The notes under the pieces were generated by a model. The model was not told the DNA's origin. It did no database searches and saw only the letters and a list, made by a program, of their open reading frames with translations. 11,354 nt of DNA from an uncultured Prevotella sp. GTDB taxonomy: Bacteria > Bacteroidota > Bacteroidia > Bacteroidales > Bacteroidaceae. Below are positions 1 through 7,056 of this stretch, piece after piece. A program made the translations under genes and the position numbers. Each line of letters begins with the position of its first letter. The stretch's first letter is position 1. The stretch lies in contig CAAGIW010000017.1 in the NCBI GenBank assembly GCA_900770025.1, positions 1 to 11,354 of the forward strand, read 5' to 3'.

Positions 1-221
1 TGCCGCCAATCTTTCTTTCCACGCTTCTTTTGGTTTTCCATATAGGTGTTCATCCAATCAAGCAAAAGCACCTTGGGCTCGTCTTTTGCCTGTTTGATGC
101 CAGCCTCACCATTTGTCAGTTCAATGATCCTGTCGGCCTTGATTTTATTGGCAGCAACCAAGGTGGCTTGATTCTGCCTGCGAGAGTTTTCATCCGTTTC
201 GGGGACGATATACATCTTCAC
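1..221 (-). pseudogene. 5'-truncated tyrosine recombinase (integrase) fragment, runs off left edge
   Basis: The minus strand reads open from an in-frame TGA at 249-251 to the left edge. From a GTG at 219-221 or an ATG at 213-215 it encodes VKMYIVPETDENSRRQ, then ANKIKADRIIELTNGEAGIK, then VLLLDWMNTYMENQKKRGKK. From memory this resembles the segment joining the arm-binding domain to the SAM-like core-binding domain of Bacteroidota tyrosine recombinases, where a K-x-Y-x-VPE stretch is followed by a long helix and an LLxDWM motif. The catalytic domain would lie beyond the left edge, so activity cannot be judged. The usual N-terminal arm domain is missing, because a stop codon lies about 35 bases upstream of the VPE motif. 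I therefore read it as the remnant of an element that once sat beside clpS. It could instead be a short intact integrase-like gene with a weak start. Confidence 0.5.
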
Positions 222-259
222 TAATTTGAAAAAGACAATCGTATCTACTCATTTTTTAC

Positions 260-267
260 TACCTTTG
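260..267 (+). promoter_or_regulatory. Candidate Bacteroidota -7 promoter box upstream of clpS
   Basis: TACCTTTG at 260-267 matches the TAnnTTTG -7 consensus of the Bacteroidota primary sigma factor exactly. A near-match, GACCTTTG, recurs at 326-333 inside the second copy of a direct repeat. A TTTG at 225-228 is somewhat too far upstream to be an ideal -33 box. These may be tandem promoters for clpS-clpA-aat; that role is inferred from sequence and position only. Confidence 0.45.
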
Positions 268-347
268 CATAACGTCGGCTGCACTCGGCAGACTGAGAAC
301 AAGTTCTCTCTGCCCTCATTGGCACGACCTTTGCATAACGTCGGCTG
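261..347. repeat. 21-bp direct repeat pair enclosing a hairpin
   Basis: Two identical 21-bp copies lie at 261-281 and 327-347, both starting ACCTTTGCATAACG and ending TCGGCTG. They are 66 bp apart, start to start. Between them is a long hairpin at 287-314: GGCAGA and GAGAAC on the left pair with GTTCTC and TCTGCC on the right around an AA turn, with a two-base CT bulge. The second copy also supplies the left arm of another hairpin (339-367) just before clpS. The layout suggests a repeated promoter or leader module. Confidence 0.6.
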
Positions 348-367
348 AAGCTGGCGCTATGCTGACG
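339..367 (+). promoter_or_regulatory. Hairpin in the clpS leader
   Basis: CGTCGGC (339-345) pairs with GCTGACG (361-367) with one G-U pair. Inside it, AGC (349-351) pairs with GCT (356-358) around a TGGC loop. It ends 19 bases before the clpS ATG, so it could affect translation initiation or mRNA stability. This is a structural reading by eye with no energy calculation. Confidence 0.35.
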
Positions 368-386
368 CAGAAATCAGAGATCCATC

Positions 387-689
387 ATGGCTAACACACA
401 ACAACAGAACAAGAACCAACGAGAATACCGATTCAAGGAACCGTCACAATGGCACGTGGTGATGCACAACGACGACGTGACCACCATGGATTTTGTGGTG
501 ATGGTGCTGGAACGTGTGTTCAAAAAATCAAAAGCCGATGCCGAGCGCATCATGCTTAAAATACACAACGAGGGCGAAGCCGTGGTGGGCACCTATTATA
601 AAGACATCGCCGTGAGCAAGGCCAAATACACAATGGCACTGGCAAAGCAAAACGGATTTCCACTGAAACTTTCTTTAGAAGAGGCATAA
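387..689 (+). CDS. clpS: ClpS, N-degron adaptor of ClpAP
   Basis: ClpS is the cytosolic adaptor that binds proteins with destabilising N-terminal residues (Leu, Phe, Tyr, Trp) and delivers them to ClpA. At 100 residues the length is normal for the family. The core is clear: the HNDD motif at 27-30 followed by VTTM (31-34), the DFVVMVLERVF helix (35-45), and the KIHNEGEAVVGTY segment (58-70). N28, D29 and H60 align with the E. coli residues that contact the alpha-amino group of the N-degron, and M34 with the gatekeeper methionine. The first roughly 18 residues are polar and Gln/Asn-rich, like the flexible N-terminal tail that engages ClpA. The stop codon overlaps the clpA start as TAATG, which suggests translational coupling and matched synthesis of adaptor and unfoldase. 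The ATG at 387 gives the full family length. Confidence 0.96.
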   Translation: MANTQQQNKNQREYRFKEPSQWHVVMHNDDVTTMDFVVMVLERVFKKSKADAERIMLKIHNEGEAVVGTYYKDIAVSKAKYTMALAKQNGFPLKLSLEEA

Positions 690-3046
690 TGGCACACGAG
701 ATATTTAATTTTGACCACTGCACACTGAAGGTAAAACAGGTGATAGAGGAGGGTTTTGACCTGGCACACGATATGCGCTTAGAGTTCGTCACGCCCGAAG
801 TGATGCTCTATTGCATCTGCAACCAAAAGGAGTTCAAGGAACTGGCTACCCATCTTCAGACCGACTTGAATGGACTGAAAGAGGATTTGAAAAACTACAA
901 CGAAGCGCAAGACAGAGTGCCAGAGGGGGAAGAATATCTCGGCATGGCCTCGGATGCCCTCGTCTATCTGTTGGTGAGCACACGGATAGTCACCCTTGAG
1001 GGCGACCACTACGTGCTGCCGCAAGAGACATTGCTGAACGAGAAGATGACAGGCATGAAGTCGCTGTTCAAAGCTTTCTACCTGCTGAAAGACAGCTATG
1101 CCATGTATCTGCTGCAGAAATACATCAGCAAGAACGACACTTGGACCGACATGGCCTTTGAACTCTATGCGAAAGACTACAGCAACTGTGCCAACCAGAT
1201 GAGGAAAAAGAGGGGACTGGGCGACATTACCCCCAACGAACTGCTGCAATCCATCAGCGACAAGGCTGAAGAAATACTGGACATGCTGGAAGAAGAGCCC
1301 TGGGAGAAGATGGTGACAAACATCAGTGCCACCTACAAACAGAAGAACCGACTGATTGGCAGGGAGCAGGAACTGCGCAGGGCCATCCGCGTGCTGTGCC
1401 GCAAAGACAAGAACAATCCGCTGTTTGTGGGAGAGCCCGGAGTGGGAAAGACGGCCATCATCTACGGACTGGCAGGATGGATAGACGAGAACAAGGTGCC
1501 CAAACGACTGCAGAGCTGCACCATCTATGCCCTCGATACGGTGTCGATGATTGCAGGAACCAACTATCACGGCGAACTGGAGCAACGCATCAAGAGCGTG
1601 CTCGACGGCATCAGGAAGCTGGAAAGGGGCATCCTGTATATAGATGATCTACATGCTTTCGTGTCGGAAGACAACAACAAGGGGTCGATGAACATCGCCG
1701 ACATCATCAAACCCTACTTGGAAAGCGGAGAAGTGAGGTTTATCGGTACCACCACCTATCAGGAATACCAGAAGCGCATCGCCTCCAACAAAACACTGAA
1801 ACGATGCTTCAGGCAGATAGACGTGAAAGAGCCGGATGTGGAAGAGAGCATCCACATACTGCAAGGACTGCTGCCCGACTATGAGAAACACCACGGGGTG
1901 AGATACAGCAACGAGGCGGTGAGATATGCCGTGGAGCAAAGTCACAAGCTGATTCACGACCGCTATCTGCCCGACAAGGCCATCGACATCATCGATGAGG
2001 CCGGAGCCTATCTGCAGCAGAACCCTTTGCTGAACAAACAGGGCAAGCCCAAACAGGCACGCTTCCAGAAGGTGGACGTGGACATCGTGAAGAACATACT
2101 GACCGAGGTGTGCCGCATTGATGCCAAAGCGCTCACCACAAGCGACAACGCACTGCTCAAAGACTTGGAACAACGGATCAACGGCGAAATCTTTGGACAG
2201 GAAGAGGCCGTGAGACAGGTGGTGAGGGCCGTGATGATGGCCAAGGCCGGACTGAACGAGCCGGGCAAGCCCATGGCTTCGCTGCTGTTTGTGGGCCCCA
2301 CCGGAGTGGGAAAGACGGAGGTGTGCAGGGTGCTGGCACAGCAATTGGGCATTGCACTGGTGCGCTTCGACATGAGCGAATACACCGAAAAGCACACTGT
2401 TTCGAAGCTCATCGGCTCGCCTGCCGGCTATGTGGGCTACGAAGAGGGCGGACTGCTGACCGATGCAGTGAGGAAAAGTCCCAACTGTGTGCTGCTGCTC
2501 GACGAGATAGAAAAGGCACATGCCGACATATACAACATCCTGCTGCAGGTGATGGACTATGCTAAACTGACGGACAACAAGGGAAACAAGACCGACTTTA
2601 GCAACGTGGTGGTGATTATGACCAGCAATGCCGGAGCACAGTATGCCACCCAGGCCGGCATCGGCTTCGGCGGCGGACAGAGCAAGGGCGAGGCGATGAT
2701 GGGTTCGGTGAAGAAAATCTTCAAGCCCGAGTTTCTGAACCGCCTGTCGGGCACAGTGGTATTCCACGACATGAACCTCAAGATGGCATCCCTGATACTG
2801 CAAAAGAAATTGGGGCAACTGAAACAGCGCTTAGCCAACAAGCAGGTGAGCATGACACTCACCCCCGAAGCCGAACAGTGGTTGCTGAACAAAGGATATA
2901 CCACCCAATATGGTGCGCGTGAGATGGACAGGGCAATACAGCAACACCTCACCCCACTGCTGATGGAAGAGATTCTGTTTGGCAGACTGCGGAACGGCGG
3001 AAGCGCCACTATAACCCAGAACGGCGATGGTCTGGCAATTGACTGA
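689..3046 (+). CDS. clpA: ClpA, AAA+ unfoldase subunit of ClpAP
   Basis: This double-ring AAA+ unfoldase threads substrates into the ClpP peptidase. It has 785 residues; E. coli ClpA has 758. The layout is an N-domain (about 1-145), a linker, D1 with Walker A GEPGVGKT (248-255) and Walker B ILYIDDLHA (315-323), and D2 with Walker A GPTGVGKT (536-543) and Walker B VLLLDEIEKAH (601-611). The D2 pore loop GYVGY lies near 580-584, and the EFLNRL arginine-finger segment follows further on. An IGF tripeptide (658-660) flanked by glycines matches the loop that docks onto ClpP. There is no ClpB-type middle coiled coil, and the gene follows clpS, so ClpA is preferred over ClpB or ClpC. Odd points are an Asp (D320) where D1 normally has the catalytic Glu of Walker B, and NYHG where the D1 pore loop is usually KYRG. 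A GAAGAGG purine stretch precedes the ATG. The 3' end overlaps aat by 20 bp. Confidence 0.95.
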   Translation: MAHEIFNFDHCTLKVKQVIEEGFDLAHDMRLEFVTPEVMLYCICNQKEFKELATHLQTDLNGLKEDLKNYNEAQDRVPEGEEYLGMASDALVYLLVSTRIVTLEGDHYVLPQETLLNEKMTGMKSLFKAFYLLKDSYAMYLLQKYISKNDTWTDMAFELYAKDYSNCANQMRKKRGLGDITPNELLQSISDKAEEILDMLEEEPWEKMVTNISATYKQKNRLIGREQELRRAIRVLCRKDKNNPLFVGEPGVGKTAIIYGLAGWIDENKVPKRLQSCTIYALDTVSMIAGTNYHGELEQRIKSVLDGIRKLERGILYIDDLHAFVSEDNNKGSMNIADIIKPYLESGEVRFIGTTTYQEYQKRIASNKTLKRCFRQIDVKEPDVEESIHILQGLLPDYEKHHGVRYSNEAVRYAVEQSHKLIHDRYLPDKAIDIIDEAGAYLQQNPLLNKQGKPKQARFQKVDVDIVKNILTEVCRIDAKALTTSDNALLKDLEQRINGEIFGQEEAVRQVVRAVMMAKAGLNEPGKPMASLLFVGPTGVGKTEVCRVLAQQLGIALVRFDMSEYTEKHTVSKLIGSPAGYVGYEEGGLLTDAVRKSPNCVLLLDEIEKAHADIYNILLQVMDYAKLTDNKGNKTDFSNVVVIMTSNAGAQYATQAGIGFGGGQSKGEAMMGSVKKIFKPEFLNRLSGTVVFHDMNLKMASLILQKKLGQLKQRLANKQVSMTLTPEAEQWLLNKGYTTQYGAREMDRAIQQHLTPLLMEEILFGRLRNGGSATITQNGDGLAID

Positions 3047-3683
3047 CGACCCCACCCTGTTTCCAGACCCCCGATACGGGGAGGACGACGGACTGATTGC
3101 TGTGGGAGGCGACCTGAGCATAGAGCGCCTCACGGTGGCCTACAGTCACGGCATCTTCCCTTGGTATGGCTTCAAGGAGGACAAGGGGATACTGTGGTGG
3201 TGCCCCTTAGACAGGTTTGTCATCTTCCCCAGCGAAATACACATCAGCCACTCCATGCGCCAACTGCTGCGCAAGGGAACCTATTCCACCACCATCAACG
3301 AAGCCTTCGACCAGGTAATCGCCCACTGCAGCACCAACAACAGCCGGCATACACAGCAAGGGGCATGGTTGGGCAGCGACATGATAAGGGCATACACCGA
3401 GATGTACCGTTTGGGATTAGCCGCATCCGTAGAGGTATGGGACCAGCAGCACCAGTTGGTGGGCGGACTCTATGGCGTGAACATCGGCTACAGTTTCTTC
3501 GGCGAAAGCATGTTCAGCGAGGCTCCCAGCGCATCCAAGGTGGCACTGATAGCCCTGGCCGAGCGGCTGAAACCCTTTGGCGGCCTCATCGACTGCCAGT
3601 TTGAAACGCCTCATCTCAAGTCGATGGGCGGCAGGCACATCACATACGAGGAGTACATGCGCATCATCTCTCCTCCCCAATGA
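3027..3683 (+). CDS. aat: Leucyl/phenylalanyl-tRNA--protein transferase
   Basis: Aat transfers Leu or Phe from aminoacyl-tRNA to proteins that begin with Lys or Arg, creating a primary N-degron for ClpS. The 218 residues carry the family hallmarks: GLIAVGGDLS (22-31), a YSHGIFPWY segment (39-47), WWCPLDR (57-63), the SVEVW strand (135-139), GGLYGV (146-151), FFGESMFS (157-164), SASK (168-171) and LIDCQ (187-191) followed by HLKSMGG. Length and motif order are normal for a complete enzyme. The start at 3027 gives the typical MVxQLTD opening and lies inside the end of clpA in another frame, so aat is probably translated by coupling to clpA. In E. coli, aat also lies close to clpA. Here the placement directly in the operon groups the transferase with the adaptor and unfoldase that use its products. 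Confidence 0.95.
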   Translation: MVWQLTDDPTLFPDPRYGEDDGLIAVGGDLSIERLTVAYSHGIFPWYGFKEDKGILWWCPLDRFVIFPSEIHISHSMRQLLRKGTYSTTINEAFDQVIAHCSTNNSRHTQQGAWLGSDMIRAYTEMYRLGLAASVEVWDQQHQLVGGLYGVNIGYSFFGESMFSEAPSASKVALIALAERLKPFGGLIDCQFETPHLKSMGGRHITYEEYMRIISPPQ

Positions 3684-3696
3684 CACTGTTTTAAGC

Positions 3697-3714
3697 CCAA
3701 ATCGGCCGATTTGG
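3697..3714. terminator. Perfect 18-bp palindrome between convergent genes
   Basis: CCAAATCGGCCGATTTGG at 3697-3714 is a perfect palindrome located between the aat stop (3683) and the stop of the convergent EEP gene (3718). As RNA it gives a 7-bp stem with a GGCC turn on either strand. There is no long T run after it on either side, so a bidirectional terminator is plausible from position but not certain. It could also bind a dimeric protein. Confidence 0.5.
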
Positions 3715-3717
3715 ATT

Positions 3718-4662
3718 TCAATAACCTAAAGAAGGATTCTGTAAACATAGAGTGAGCACCAAGGGCAAATGGTCGCTCACTCCTTTTTTGTTGTACTTTG
3801 TTCCCATAAACACACGGGCGGGGCGCACACCACCATACTTAGGGTCGGGCTCCAACAGGAAAGGCGCATCGGCAACGGTGGCCTGCACCACCTTGGGAAG
3901 CAGCGATCCGCTCACAAGAATATGGTCTATGTGCTCCCACTTGCCACGAAAGCGATAGGTGCCCCGGGCTCCGTGGCGGCCAACCGACTGGGCTGCAACG
4001 GAATGGAACTGCCGCTGCAGCAGATAGCACAGCGAAGCACCGGCAACGGTTTCGTTGAAGTCGCCCATCACCACGATATGCGCATGGGGAGAGAGGGCTC
4101 TCACAGAGTCGGCAATCTCTGCCACACGCCTACTCACCTGCATCCTTCTCAGGTGGCCCTTCTTTCCTTTGGTTGCCTTGCTGGGGGCATGAACCACCAT
4201 CACATGCAGCGTATCGCCACTCTCCACCCTGCCGCTCACATATAATATATCGCGCGTGGGGCGATCAGAAGCGGCAGCATCTATGCGGAAAACGTTGTGA
4301 TGGATGGGCCGAAAGCGGTAGGGCTGGTACATCAGTGCCACGTCGATGCCACGCTCGTCGGCCGAAGAGGTGATGAAATATTCGTAGTTCAGGGGGCGCA
4401 GCATACCGCGACGGGTAAGGTGATGCATCACACTGTCGTTCTCCACCTCGCACAACGCCACAATGGCAGGCGGCTCAGATGCCGAGAGGATGGCACGTGC
4501 TATCTGGTCACGCTTGTGGCGATAGCGTGTGGGAGTCCATCTTCGGCTCCCCTGCGGCAGAAATTCAGTATCATTCTTCCCCTCGTCGTGCAGACAGTCA
4601 AACAGGTTCTCACAGTTCAGTTCCATCAGAACCAGCAGGGCGGCAAGCAGCAATTGCATCAT
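3718..4662 (-). CDS. Endonuclease/exonuclease/phosphatase (EEP) family protein
   Basis: This is a member of the metal-dependent EEP superfamily (DNase I, exonuclease III and inositol-phosphatase fold). The substrate cannot be told from sequence. From the start at 4662 it has 314 residues with the family motifs in order: LNCENLFD (15-22), CEVEN with the metal-binding Glu (71-75), VVHAPSK with the catalytic-type His (156-162), GDFNE (200-204), HIDHILVSG (244-252) and GVSDHLPLV (294-302). The start at 4662 is chosen because it lies 7 bases after the upstream methyltransferase stop; an in-frame ATG at 4716 would overlap that gene and adds a basic stretch unlike the family. The hydrophobic N-terminus (MMQLLLAALLVL) runs straight into the first core strand, so it may be part of the fold or a short membrane signal. 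The gene is probably co-transcribed with the upstream methyltransferase gene. Confidence 0.85.
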   Translation of the reverse strand: MMQLLLAALLVLMELNCENLFDCLHDEGKNDTEFLPQGSRRWTPTRYRHKRDQIARAILSASEPPAIVALCEVENDSVMHHLTRRGMLRPLNYEYFITSSADERGIDVALMYQPYRFRPIHHNVFRIDAAASDRPTRDILYVSGRVESGDTLHVMVVHAPSKATKGKKGHLRRMQVSRRVAEIADSVRALSPHAHIVVMGDFNETVAGASLCYLLQRQFHSVAAQSVGRHGARGTYRFRGKWEHIDHILVSGSLLPKVVQATVADAPFLLEPDPKYGGVRPARVFMGTKYNKKGVSDHLPLVLTLCLQNPSLGY

Positions 4663-4669
4663 CTTGTTC

Positions 4670-5470
4670 TCACTTGCAAAGTTCCCAAAACGCCACCGCA
4701 GACGCCGCAGCCACATTCAGCGAGTCCACACCGTGGGCCATGGGGATTCTTACCACGTAATCTGCTTCACGGATAGTGCTGGTTGGCAGTCCGTCGCCCT
4801 CGGTTCCCATGATAATGGCCATCCTGTCTATCTGCTTCAGCGGCGGATAGTCCAAGGGCACACTGTTGTCTGTCAATGCCATGGCGATGGTCTTGAAGCC
4901 CAAGTGCCTCAGCGATTCCACTGGATGATCCACCCAGGTCCAGGGCACCAAGAACACACTGCCCATCGACACCCTGACGGCTCTGCGGTTGAGCGGGTCG
5001 CACGAGTTGCGGGTGAGCAGCACGGCATCAATGCCCAAGGCGGCAGCCGAACGGAAGATGGCCCCGATGTTGGTGGTATCCACCACCCCATCTATCACCA
5101 CCACCCTGCGCGCATCACGGCACACTTCCTCCACCTTGCCGCTTTGGGGGCGGCGCATGGCACACAGCACGCCGCGGGTCAGCGTATAGCCGGTGAGTGC
5201 CGAGAGCAGTTCCCTGTCGCCTGTATATACGGTAAGGTTCTCACACTGGCGGATAATGTCGGCGGCATCGCCCTCAATATGCCTCCGCTCGCAGAGCATC
5301 GACACGGGTTGGCAACCAGCCTGCAGGGCCACCCGAATCACTTTGGGGCTTTCTGCGATGAACAGGGCTTCGTTGGGATGCAACACCGAGCGCAACTGCG
5401 CTTCAGTGAGTTGGCTGAACACCTCCACACCTGGGTGCTGCAAGGATTCTATCTCTATGATTTGTGTCAT
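4670..5470 (-). CDS. SpoU/TrmH-family RNA 2'-O-methyltransferase
   Basis: This enzyme family methylates the 2'-OH of a ribose in tRNA or rRNA using S-adenosylmethionine, through a knotted SPOUT fold. The 266-residue protein has a roughly 115-residue N-terminal part like the L30e-type substrate-binding domain (AESPKVIRVAL near 39-49). The three SpoU motifs follow: motif 1 TTNIGAIFRSAAALG (132-146) with the catalytic-type Arg140, motif 2 IIMGTEGDGLP (219-229), and motif 3 IPMAHGVDSLNVAAASAVAF (242-261), which forms the knot and SAM site. All key residues seem present. The target site (for example 23S rRNA G2251 or a tRNA ribose) cannot be assigned. The gene lies 58 bp downstream of the symporter gene and 7 bp upstream of the EEP gene, in the same direction. 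Confidence 0.92.
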   Translation of the reverse strand: MTQIIEIESLQHPGVEVFSQLTEAQLRSVLHPNEALFIAESPKVIRVALQAGCQPVSMLCERRHIEGDAADIIRQCENLTVYTGDRELLSALTGYTLTRGVLCAMRRPQSGKVEEVCRDARRVVVIDGVVDTTNIGAIFRSAAALGIDAVLLTRNSCDPLNRRAVRVSMGSVFLVPWTWVDHPVESLRHLGFKTIAMALTDNSVPLDYPPLKQIDRMAIIMGTEGDGLPTSTIREADYVVRIPMAHGVDSLNVAAASAVAFWELCK

Positions 5471-5493
5471 ATACCGTACAGGATGAAATCAGC

Positions 5494-5552
5494 GCTTGTC
5501 GTTCTCGGCAGGGAGATATCGGCAGTTGTCATTCCCAGCAGGGGATATCGGC
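5494..5552. repeat. Imperfect 30/29-bp tandem duplication at the 3' end of the symporter gene
   Basis: On the plus strand, 5494-5523 and 5524-5552 are adjacent related units. Both contain TTGTC near the start and end in GATATCGGC. The left unit has GGCAGGGAGATATC where the right has AGCAGGGGATATC. The right unit covers the last codons and the stop of the symporter gene; the left unit lies in the spacer. It looks like an old tandem duplication that has since diverged. Confidence 0.6.
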
Positions 5553-7031
5553 GGCATCTTCGGGCAGCATCTCACGGCGGAACTGTGGTTCCACTCCCCT
5601 CTTCTTTTGCTGCAGATAGTTGCGCAACAGGGCAAATGCCTTGGGCGAAAGGAGGATGATGGCAATCAGGTTGACGATGGTCATCACTCCCATAGCCAAA
5701 TCCACAAAGCTCCAAGCCGTTTGCAGAGTGACCAAAGCCCCCAGCATCACCGTGCCACCCGTGATGATGCGGAACAGCAGAATGGCCCACTTGCTGCGGG
5801 TGACAAAGCGGATGTTGGTCTCGCCATAGAAGTAATTGGCGATGATGGTGCTGAATGCGAAGAGGAAGATGGCAATGGTGAGGAAGATGCCTCCGGCGGG
5901 TCCCACGTGCATTTCCAAGGCACGCTTGGTGAGCAGGATGCCGTCTTCGCCTCCTTGATACAGTCCGGAAAGCAGGATAATGAAGGCGGTGCAACTGCAG
6001 ATGAGCAGCGTGTCCACAAAAACGCCCAACGATTGGAGCAGTCCTTGCTTCACAGGATGCGAGGTAGAGGCAATGGCTGCCGCATTGGGCGCACTGCCTT
6101 CGCCGGCCTCATTGCTGAAGAGTCCGCGCTTCACGCCTTGCAGTATGGCTGCACCCACGGCACCTCCCACCGCCTGTTCCAAGCCAAAGGCGCTGCTGAC
6201 TATCAACCTGATGACAGCCGTGAACTGCGAAATGTTGAGCACAATGATGACCACGGCCAGCAGGATGTAGCCCATCGCCATGAAGGGCACCACCATACTG
6301 GCGAAATGGGAGATGCGGCGCACACCGCCGAAGATGATGAACAGGGTGGCCACGGTGAGGGCAATACCCACATGAACAATGCTGATGCCCGATGCATCGC
6401 TCAGGGCATCACAAAGGGTATTGCTCTGTACCACCTGGTTGGCAATGCCAAAGGTGATAGTGATAAGCACGGCGAAGAGCACTCCCATCCACTTACAGTG
6501 CAGTCCACTCTGCATATAATAGGCCGGACCGCCATAGAAAGATTCCTCGCCACGGCGCTTGTACAGCTGCGCCAAGGTGGATTCCACAAAGGCAGTGGCG
6601 GCTCCGAACATGGCCATGAGCCACATCCAGAACACAGCCCCCGGACCTCCGATGAAGATGGCCGAAGCCACTCCGGCCAGATTGCCCGTGCCCACCCTGC
6701 TGGACAGCGACACGGCAAAGGCCTGAAAAGAGCCTATCTTCTTGATGGCCTCATCCTGTGGTGCTGAAACCGCAGCACTTTTTTTCTCCACACTTCCGCC
6801 TTTCCTGTCGGCAAGCGGTTCCTCCTTTAGTGTAGGGGCTATGATAGGCTTGTCGATTACCACGCGCCACATGTCGCGCAGCAGGCGAAACTGCAGTCCC
6901 CTGCCCCTCAGTGTGAAATACAGGGCACAGAAAACCAACAGCACTATCACCACGTATGTCCACAGATAATCGCTCAGCATCTGGGTCACATCCACCACGC
7001 CCGAAAACACGGAAAGCATCATGTTGTTCAT
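5529..7031 (-). CDS. AGCS-family sodium:alanine/glycine symporter
   Basis: This inner-membrane carrier couples uptake of Ala or Gly (possibly another small amino acid) to Na+ entry. The 500 residues have about ten hydrophobic segments. The most diagnostic parts are SSRVGTGNLAGVASAIFIGG (110-129), the GPGAVFWMWLMAMFG block (129-144) matching the AGCS signature, the YGGPAYYMQ loop (166-174), and RGLFSNEAGEGSAPNAAA (302-319). Length and order are normal. Between the first hydrophobic helix and the VGTGN region there is a polar, Lys/Glu-rich stretch (about 60-100) longer than I expect at this place. The gene starts 25 bp after the xpt stop and is probably co-transcribed with it; no functional link between purine salvage and this transporter is shown. 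The substrate is inferred from the family only. Confidence 0.93.
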   Translation of the reverse strand: MNNMMLSVFSGVVDVTQMLSDYLWTYVVIVLLVFCALYFTLRGRGLQFRLLRDMWRVVIDKPIIAPTLKEEPLADRKGGSVEKKSAAVSAPQDEAIKKIGSFQAFAVSLSSRVGTGNLAGVASAIFIGGPGAVFWMWLMAMFGAATAFVESTLAQLYKRRGEESFYGGPAYYMQSGLHCKWMGVLFAVLITITFGIANQVVQSNTLCDALSDASGISIVHVGIALTVATLFIIFGGVRRISHFASMVVPFMAMGYILLAVVIIVLNISQFTAVIRLIVSSAFGLEQAVGGAVGAAILQGVKRGLFSNEAGEGSAPNAAAIASTSHPVKQGLLQSLGVFVDTLLICSCTAFIILLSGLYQGGEDGILLTKRALEMHVGPAGGIFLTIAIFLFAFSTIIANYFYGETNIRFVTRSKWAILLFRIITGGTVMLGALVTLQTAWSFVDLAMGVMTIVNLIAIILLSPKAFALLRNYLQQKKRGVEPQFRREMLPEDAADIPCWE

Positions 7032-7056
7032 CGCTCCATCAAGTTATGTGTTGTTC

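Noticed and set aside
1649..2818. Long open frame (389 codons) on the minus strand opposite clpA
   Set aside because: It lies wholly within clpA, which is certain from its motifs. The product is rich in His, Gln, Leu and Val with no domain, as expected of the antisense of a GC-biased gene.
4663..4716. Upstream start at 4716 for the EEP-family gene
   Set aside because: It would overlap the methyltransferase gene by 47 bases and adds an Arg-rich stretch not expected in the family. The ATG at 4662 fits the operon spacing.
4529..5659. Plus-strand open frame of 376 codons across the methyltransferase and neighbours
   Set aside because: It crosses two real gene ends on the opposite strand and has no recognisable domain.
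5496..6767. Long open frame (423 codons) on the plus strand opposite the symporter gene
   Set aside because: Its product is His/Gln/Asp-rich with no family features, and the opposite strand encodes a clear AGCS transporter. It is a shadow of codon bias.
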